DNA of 11,117 nt. Source: Bacteroidales bacterium. GTDB lineage: Bacteria; Bacteroidota; Bacteroidia; Bacteroidales; UBA3663. Below, in pieces: positions 7,714 to 11,117 of this stretch (the stretch's first letter is position 1; each line of letters begins with the position of its first letter). The notes under the pieces were generated by a model. That model made no database searches, was not told where the DNA came from, and worked only from the letters and a program-made list of their open reading frames with translations. Both the position numbers and the translations under genes were made by a program. The DNA is taken from contig JAUNCV010000060.1 of the NCBI GenBank assembly GCA_030526445.1, positions 1 to 11,117 of the forward strand. The letters run 5' to 3'.

Positions 7714-8499
7714 TTAACCGATACCGCTAGGAATAATGCCGCGATCGCTCTCCTTGATAAACTTCAAGAGGTAGCCACGCTCAGGCGAAGCAGGGAAATC
7801 CTGCTCAATCTTCTCGCATGCGTGAGTAACATTGAGGCCCGAAAGATAGAGAGTGCGGAACATCTCCTGAATGTTAATGATGGTCTCAGCAGGAATGCCA
7901 CGACGACGCAAGCCCACAATGTTGAGACCCATGTACTTGGCAGGAGTGCGGCCCACCATGGCGTATGGAGGAACATCCTTGGTCAAACCGGTGCCGCCCT
8001 GAATCATGCAGTATGAACCAATGCGGGTGAACTGGTGGATGAGGGTGCCGCCGCCAATCACTGCGAATGGATCAACAACCACCTCGCCGGCCATCTGCAC
8101 GCAGTTCGACATAATCACGTTGTCGCCCACATTGCAGTCGTGAGCCACGTGGCAGTAAGCCATGATGAGGCAGTTCTTACCAATGCGGGTCACCTGCTTA
8201 GAAGCGGTGGCGCGATGCACGGTAACACACTCATGCAACTGAGTGCCGTCGCCAATCTCTACGGTGGTGTACTCGCCCTTGAACTTGAGGTCTTGTGGAA
8301 TGGTAGCCACACAAGCACCTGGATAAATGTGGCAGTTCTTGCCGATGCGAGCGCCCGAGAAGATGGTAACGTTGTTCTCGAGAACGGTGCCGTCACCGAT
8401 TACAGTGTCGCTATAAACGCAGCAGAATGGGCCAATCTTAACATTTTCGCCAATCTGTGCGCCCTCTTCGATATATGCTAATGGAGAAATATTTGACAT
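7714..8499 (-). CDS. lpxA: UDP-N-acetylglucosamine acyltransferase (LpxA)
   Basis: LpxA carries out the first step of lipid A synthesis: it moves a 3-hydroxyacyl chain from ACP to the 3-OH of UDP-GlcNAc in the cytosol. The protein has 261 residues (E. coli 262). Its first two thirds are left-handed beta-helix hexapeptide repeats (for example IGENVKIGPFC, IGDGTVLENN, IGKNCHIY), followed by a helical C-terminal domain. Catalytic His120 lies in HVAHDC, matching E. coli His125, and His117 matches His122. His155 in LIHQF matches His160. Gly168 aligns with the E. coli hydrocarbon-ruler Gly173, which fits a long acyl chain, although the preceding residue is Gln167 rather than Gly. The gene starts 12 nt after the stop of lpxC-fabZ, a spacing that implies co-transcription. 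The start at 8499 directly precedes the first hexapeptide coil. Confidence 0.97.
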   Translation of the reverse strand: MSNISPLAYIEEGAQIGENVKIGPFCCVYSDTVIGDGTVLENNVTIFSGARIGKNCHIYPGACVATIPQDLKFKGEYTTVEIGDGTQLHECVTVHRATASKQVTRIGKNCLIMAYCHVAHDCNVGDNVIMSNCVQMAGEVVVDPFAVIGGGTLIHQFTRIGSYCMIQGGTGLTKDVPPYAMVGRTPAKYMGLNIVGLRRRGIPAETIINIQEMFRTLYLSGLNVTHACEKIEQDFPASPERGYLLKFIKESDRGIIPSGIG

Positions 8500-8511
8500 A
8501 AAAACTATGAT

Positions 8512-9903
8512 TTACTTGTTCTTAACAATCATTGCCATGAACTCTGCCTCAGAGACAATCTTGTCGCCAACGAAAGCGTAGCCCTTCATCTCGGCAATGC
8601 CACGACGCAATGGAGACTTGAACGAAACGTGGAAGATCAAGGTGTCGCCTGGCACTACCTTCTGGCGGAAGCTCACGTTGTTGATCTTCATGAAGTAGGT
8701 AGAGTAGCGCTCTGGCTCGTCAACCGAGTTGAGTACAAGGATGCCCGAACACTGTGCCATAGCCTCAACCTGAAGCACACCTGGCATCACTGGCTCCTCT
8801 GGGAAGTGGCCCACGAAGAATGGCTCGTTGGCAGTAACGCTCTTTACGCCTACTACATAGTCGTTGGTCTCAACGTCAATGATCTTGTCAACCAGCTGCA
8901 TTGGGTAGCGGTGTGGCATAATCTTCTTGATGCCCACGTTGTCGAGCACAGGAGCCTTGTTTGGGTCATATACTGGCGCCTGAATCTCAGTGCGCTTCAA
9001 GTCCTTGCGCACGGCACGAGCCAGCTTGTTGTTCATGCCATGACCTGGACGGGTCACGATGACACGGCCCTGAATGAACTTGCCAATGAGAGCAAGGTCG
9101 CCAATCACGTCGAGCAACTTGTGGCGAGCTGGCTCATTATCCCACTGCAATGGGCGCTTCTGAATGTAGCCAAGGTCGTTGGCCGAAGGTGCCTCTGCAC
9201 CAATAGCAGCAGCCATCTTATCAAGTTCTGCCTGCTCCACCTTCTGGTCATAGATAACCATAGCGTTGTCGAGGTCGCCGCCCTTGATGAGGTTCATGGC
9301 GAGGAGAGGCTGAATTTCACGAACAAAGACAAAAGTGCGTGCAGCAGCAACCTCCTGCTTGAAATCAGCCACATCGTTGAGCACAGCATACTGGTTGTTG
9401 AGTACTGGCGATGGGTAGTCAACGAAAGTGGTTACAGAGAAGTGGTCGTCTGGGAAGATCTCGAGCTTAACGCCATTCTCTTCGTCCACAACTTCATATT
9501 TCTTGGTGATGCGGAATACTTCACGCTTTGCCTCCTGCTCCACGATGCCAGCCTTCTGGATAGCCTCAACATAAGGCATAGCCGAACCATCGAGGATAGG
9601 GAACTCAGGCGCATTAACCTGAATGTCGCAGTTGTCGATACCAGCGCAGTAGAGAGCAGCCATAGCATGCTCGATGGTGCTTACCTGGATATCGCCTTTC
9701 TTGACAACGGTACCACGGTTGGTAGCTGCAACATTGTCGGCAATAGCTTCGATAATTGGCTGGCCTTCAAGGTCGATACGCTGGATAGTGTAACCAGTGT
9801 TAGGCTCAGCTGGAGCGAAAGTTACCTCAATGTTGAGGCCGGTGTGCAGGCCTTTACCGGTAAGGGTGAAAGGAGCTGCAAGAGTTTGTTGTTTCTGTGA
9901 CAT
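8512..9903 (-). CDS. lpxC/fabZ: Bifunctional UDP-3-O-acyl-GlcNAc deacetylase / 3-hydroxyacyl-ACP dehydratase (LpxC-FabZ fusion)
   Basis: One 463-residue protein carries two enzymes. Residues 1 to about 305 are LpxC, the zinc deacetylase that commits UDP-3-O-acyl-GlcNAc to lipid A. Its zinc ligands are His79 (in STIEHAMAAL), His261 and Asp265 (in HKLLD). Glu78 is the general base and His288 in GHGMNNKL is the counterpart of E. coli His265. Residues about 315-463 are FabZ, the hotdog-fold dehydratase of fatty-acid elongation. This part has IMPHRYPMQLVDK followed by catalytic His366 in GHFPEEPVMPG and Glu380 in QVEAMAQ; the 14-residue spacing equals that of E. coli FabZ His54 and Glu68. The fusion is established for Bacteroidota and is not an assembly join, since the frame is continuous with no internal stop. 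The ATG at 9903 follows the lpxD stop by 27 AT-rich nt. Both domains keep all key residues, so both activities are expected. Confidence 0.97.
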   Translation of the reverse strand: MSQKQQTLAAPFTLTGKGLHTGLNIEVTFAPAEPNTGYTIQRIDLEGQPIIEAIADNVAATNRGTVVKKGDIQVSTIEHAMAALYCAGIDNCDIQVNAPEFPILDGSAMPYVEAIQKAGIVEQEAKREVFRITKKYEVVDEENGVKLEIFPDDHFSVTTFVDYPSPVLNNQYAVLNDVADFKQEVAAARTFVFVREIQPLLAMNLIKGGDLDNAMVIYDQKVEQAELDKMAAAIGAEAPSANDLGYIQKRPLQWDNEPARHKLLDVIGDLALIGKFIQGRVIVTRPGHGMNNKLARAVRKDLKRTEIQAPVYDPNKAPVLDNVGIKKIMPHRYPMQLVDKIIDVETNDYVVGVKSVTANEPFFVGHFPEEPVMPGVLQVEAMAQCSGILVLNSVDEPERYSTYFMKINNVSFRQKVVPGDTLIFHVSFKSPLRRGIAEMKGYAFVGDKIVSEAEFMAMIVKNK

Positions 9904-9930
9904 ACTATTATTTTGCGTTTATTTTCTTGA

Positions 9931-10917
9931 TTATTTATTCTTTAATGCTTTTTTTAACTCTTTGATTTCGTTCTGCATATCGGGCAGGCGCTTCATATAT
10001 ACAGCCTGTCTTGCCCAGTCGCGAGCAGGGATGACAGGATAGCCCATAAGTGTCTGGCCGTCGCCGATGTTGCCCGGAACGCCCGACTGAGCGCCGAAGA
10101 TGTTCTGGTTGCCAATGGTGCACTGGCCAGCCACACCCACTTGTCCGGCAAATGTGTTCCAAGCGCCAATCTTGGTGGTGCCAGCCACGCCCACTTGCGA
10201 GCAGAAAATATTGTTCTCGCCAGTCACCACATTGTGGCCCAGCTGCACAAGGTTATCAATCTTGGTGCCTCGGCCAATGATGGTGTGACCCATGGTGGCG
10301 CGGTCGATGGTGGTGTTTGCACCCACCTCATTGTCGCCCTCCAGAATCACGTTGCCAATCTGCGAAATCTTCTGCAGCTGGCCATCTACGGGTGCGAAGC
10401 CGAAGCCGTCGGCGCCAATCACGCAACCGGCATGCAGTATCGAGTTGTCGCCAATCACGCAGTCGTGATACACTTTTACACCGGCATAGAGGGTTACGTT
10501 CTTGCCAATCTTCACATTCTCGCCCAGATAAACCTGTGGGTAGATCTGTGAACCTTCGCCCACGGTGACACCCTTGCCCAGATAGGCAAATGCACCCACA
10601 TAGGCATCGGCTGGCACCTCAACACCTTCGGCAATGAATGCTGGCTGCTCAATGCCCTTCTTCTTTGGGTTCAGTGCAGCCTCTACCATATTCAGGAGCA
10701 TGCCCATTGCGGCACGCGCATCAGCCACTTTCACGAGTGTAGCCTTCACCTCTTTTTCTGGGTCGATCTCGATTTTTTCGTCGATGAGCACCAGCGAAGA
10801 TTCGGTGGTGTAGAGAAATTCTGTGTATTTAGGATTGGCCAAAAACGAGAGACAGCCAGGCTTACCCTCTTCGATTTTTGCCAGATTGCTTACTTTAACA
10901 TTTGCATCGCAAATCAC
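9931..10917 (-). CDS. lpxD: UDP-3-O-acylglucosamine N-acyltransferase (LpxD); true start uncertain
   Basis: LpxD adds the second 3-hydroxyacyl chain, to the amino group of UDP-3-O-acyl-glucosamine, in the third step of lipid A synthesis. The sequence shows a uridine-binding N-terminal domain (IEEGKPGCLSFLANPKY), a long run of hexapeptide repeats, the VIGADGFGFAP motif, the IDRATMG motif, catalytic His228 (numbered from the GTG) in QLGHNV, and a C-terminal coiled helix. The only standard start codon in the open frame is the GTG at 10917, giving 328 residues. Family-like sequence continues 13 codons upstream (TTT at 10956 down to GAG, reading FTAQQISIFLKGE) and then meets an in-frame TAA at 10957-10959. 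With those codons the catalytic His becomes about residue 241, near E. coli His239. GTG is therefore probably not the ancestral start. The gene is first in the lpxD, lpxC-fabZ, lpxA order. The identity is certain, but the 5' end is not. Confidence 0.9.
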   Translation of the reverse strand: MICDANVKVSNLAKIEEGKPGCLSFLANPKYTEFLYTTESSLVLIDEKIEIDPEKEVKATLVKVADARAAMGMLLNMVEAALNPKKKGIEQPAFIAEGVEVPADAYVGAFAYLGKGVTVGEGSQIYPQVYLGENVKIGKNVTLYAGVKVYHDCVIGDNSILHAGCVIGADGFGFAPVDGQLQKISQIGNVILEGDNEVGANTTIDRATMGHTIIGRGTKIDNLVQLGHNVVTGENNIFCSQVGVAGTTKIGAWNTFAGQVGVAGQCTIGNQNIFGAQSGVPGNIGDGQTLMGYPVIPARDWARQAVYMKRLPDMQNEIKELKKALKNK

Positions 10918-10977
10918 CTCGCCCTTGAGGAAAATGGATATTTGTTGTGCCGTAAATTAAATAGTTACATTTTTCAT
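10918..10977 (-). other. Disrupted 5' end of lpxD: upstream ATG, six codons, in-frame TAA, then LpxD-like codons
   Basis: On the - strand an ATG at 10977-10975 is in the same frame as lpxD and reads M-K-N-V-T-I before a TAA at 10959-10957. It is followed without interruption by 13 codons that look like a normal LpxD N terminus (F-T-A-Q-Q-I-S). A single change of TAA to GAA would give a continuous frame. Replacing the ATT-TAA pair with ATG-GAA would recreate the M-E-F-x-A start that I recall for Bacteroidales LpxD. What is seen is the open frame and the stop. The interpretation as nonsense mutation, sequence error or unusual start is inference. Confidence 0.6.
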
Positions 10978-10985
10978 TTTGTGTG

Positions 10986-11020
10986 CAAATATAGGCAATT
11001 ATTCCGAATTAGAGGGCAAA
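10986..11020 (-). promoter_or_regulatory. Bacteroides-type promoter for the lpxD operon
   Basis: On the - strand, TATATTTG (10993-10986) matches the Bacteroidota -7 consensus TAnnTTTG exactly. A TTTG at 11020-11017 could be the -33 element, but the 23-nt gap is slightly longer than the usual 19-21. Transcription would start near 10979-10982, only a few bases before the ATG at 10977 and about 62-65 nt before the GTG at 10917. The position ahead of the first gene of the operon supports the call. Confidence 0.5.
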
Positions 11021-11117
11021 TTACACATCTTTTATAAAGAAATGCCCTTTTTTTGTGTCGAAAACCGCCTTTTATGCTCCATTTTGGCAAATCATGACCA
11101 CAAAAACCGGTTACTCT
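10994..11117. other. Intergenic region at the right edge, no gene identified
   Basis: This AT-rich stretch contains the -33 part of the proposed lpxD promoter and no recognisable coding sequence. A short open frame on the + strand (ATG at 11042) runs off the window, but its 25 residues resemble nothing I know. The neighbour beyond the edge cannot be named. Confidence 0.5.

Noticed and set aside
8629..9900. A 423-codon open frame on the + strand opposite lpxC-fabZ
   Set aside because: Its sequence is a mirror of the lpxC-fabZ codons, rich in Leu, His and Val with no recognisable domain. The opposite strand carries complete catalytic motifs of two enzymes.
7714..10700. Many recurring short words such as gccaatc across lpxA and lpxD
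   Set aside because: These encode the repeated Ile-Gly of the hexapeptide beta-helix (read on the - strand). They are a protein-level repeat, not a DNA element or CRISPR array.
11011..11054. Possible + strand terminator: AGGGCA and TGCCCT arms followed by seven Ts
   Set aside because: The stem is only 6 bp (8 with a wobble) and the loop is 24 nt. No + strand gene upstream would need it, and its left arm overlaps the lpxD promoter.
11042..11117. Start of a + strand open frame running off the right edge
   Set aside because: Only 25 codons are visible, with no recognisable sequence, so it cannot be told from chance.

Overview
This window looks like a chromosomal housekeeping segment from a member of the Bacteroidota, most likely order Bacteroidales. 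Three things support this. One gene fuses LpxC and FabZ into a single protein, which is typical of that phylum. None of the internal starts has a Shine-Dalgarno sequence, only A/T-rich leaders. A perfect Bacteroides-type -7 box (TAnnTTTG) lies in front of lpxD. I could not assign a genus from the sequence alone. No tRNA, rRNA, insertion sequence, CRISPR array or other mobile element is visible.

Left half, + strand (1-7018): five tightly packed genes with gaps of 9, 6, 11 and 21 nt, which look like one transcription unit. They are a 5'-truncated endonuclease IV (nfo), a secreted S9-family serine peptidase, the ATP-dependent protease Lon, dTDP-4-dehydrorhamnose reductase (rmlD/rfbD), and a small L-rhamnose mutarotase family protein. 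The block ends at a strong hairpin (7054-7092) that has T tracts on both sides and so should also stop the converging operon.

Right half, - strand (10977 down to 7113): the early lipid A genes, in transcription order lpxD, lpxC-fabZ and lpxA, followed by an acidic 183-aa protein of the pRiA4b ORF-3-like (TnpR passenger) family. LpxA, LpxC and LpxD catalyse the first three steps of lipid A synthesis. FabZ supplies elongating acyl-ACP and competes with LpxA for the same 3-hydroxyacyl-ACP pool, so the operon joins fatty-acid and lipid A synthesis.

The most unusual observation is at the 5' end of lpxD. Its family-like N-terminal sequence runs upstream to an in-frame TAA (10957-10959) without meeting an ATG, GTG or TTG. 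Six codons further up, in the same frame, sits an ATG just downstream of the predicted promoter. This is either a nonsense mutation or sequence error, or an unusual start arrangement for a normally essential gene. I found no evidence of a wholly new system here. The last 140 bases hold the lpxD promoter region and otherwise nothing I can identify.
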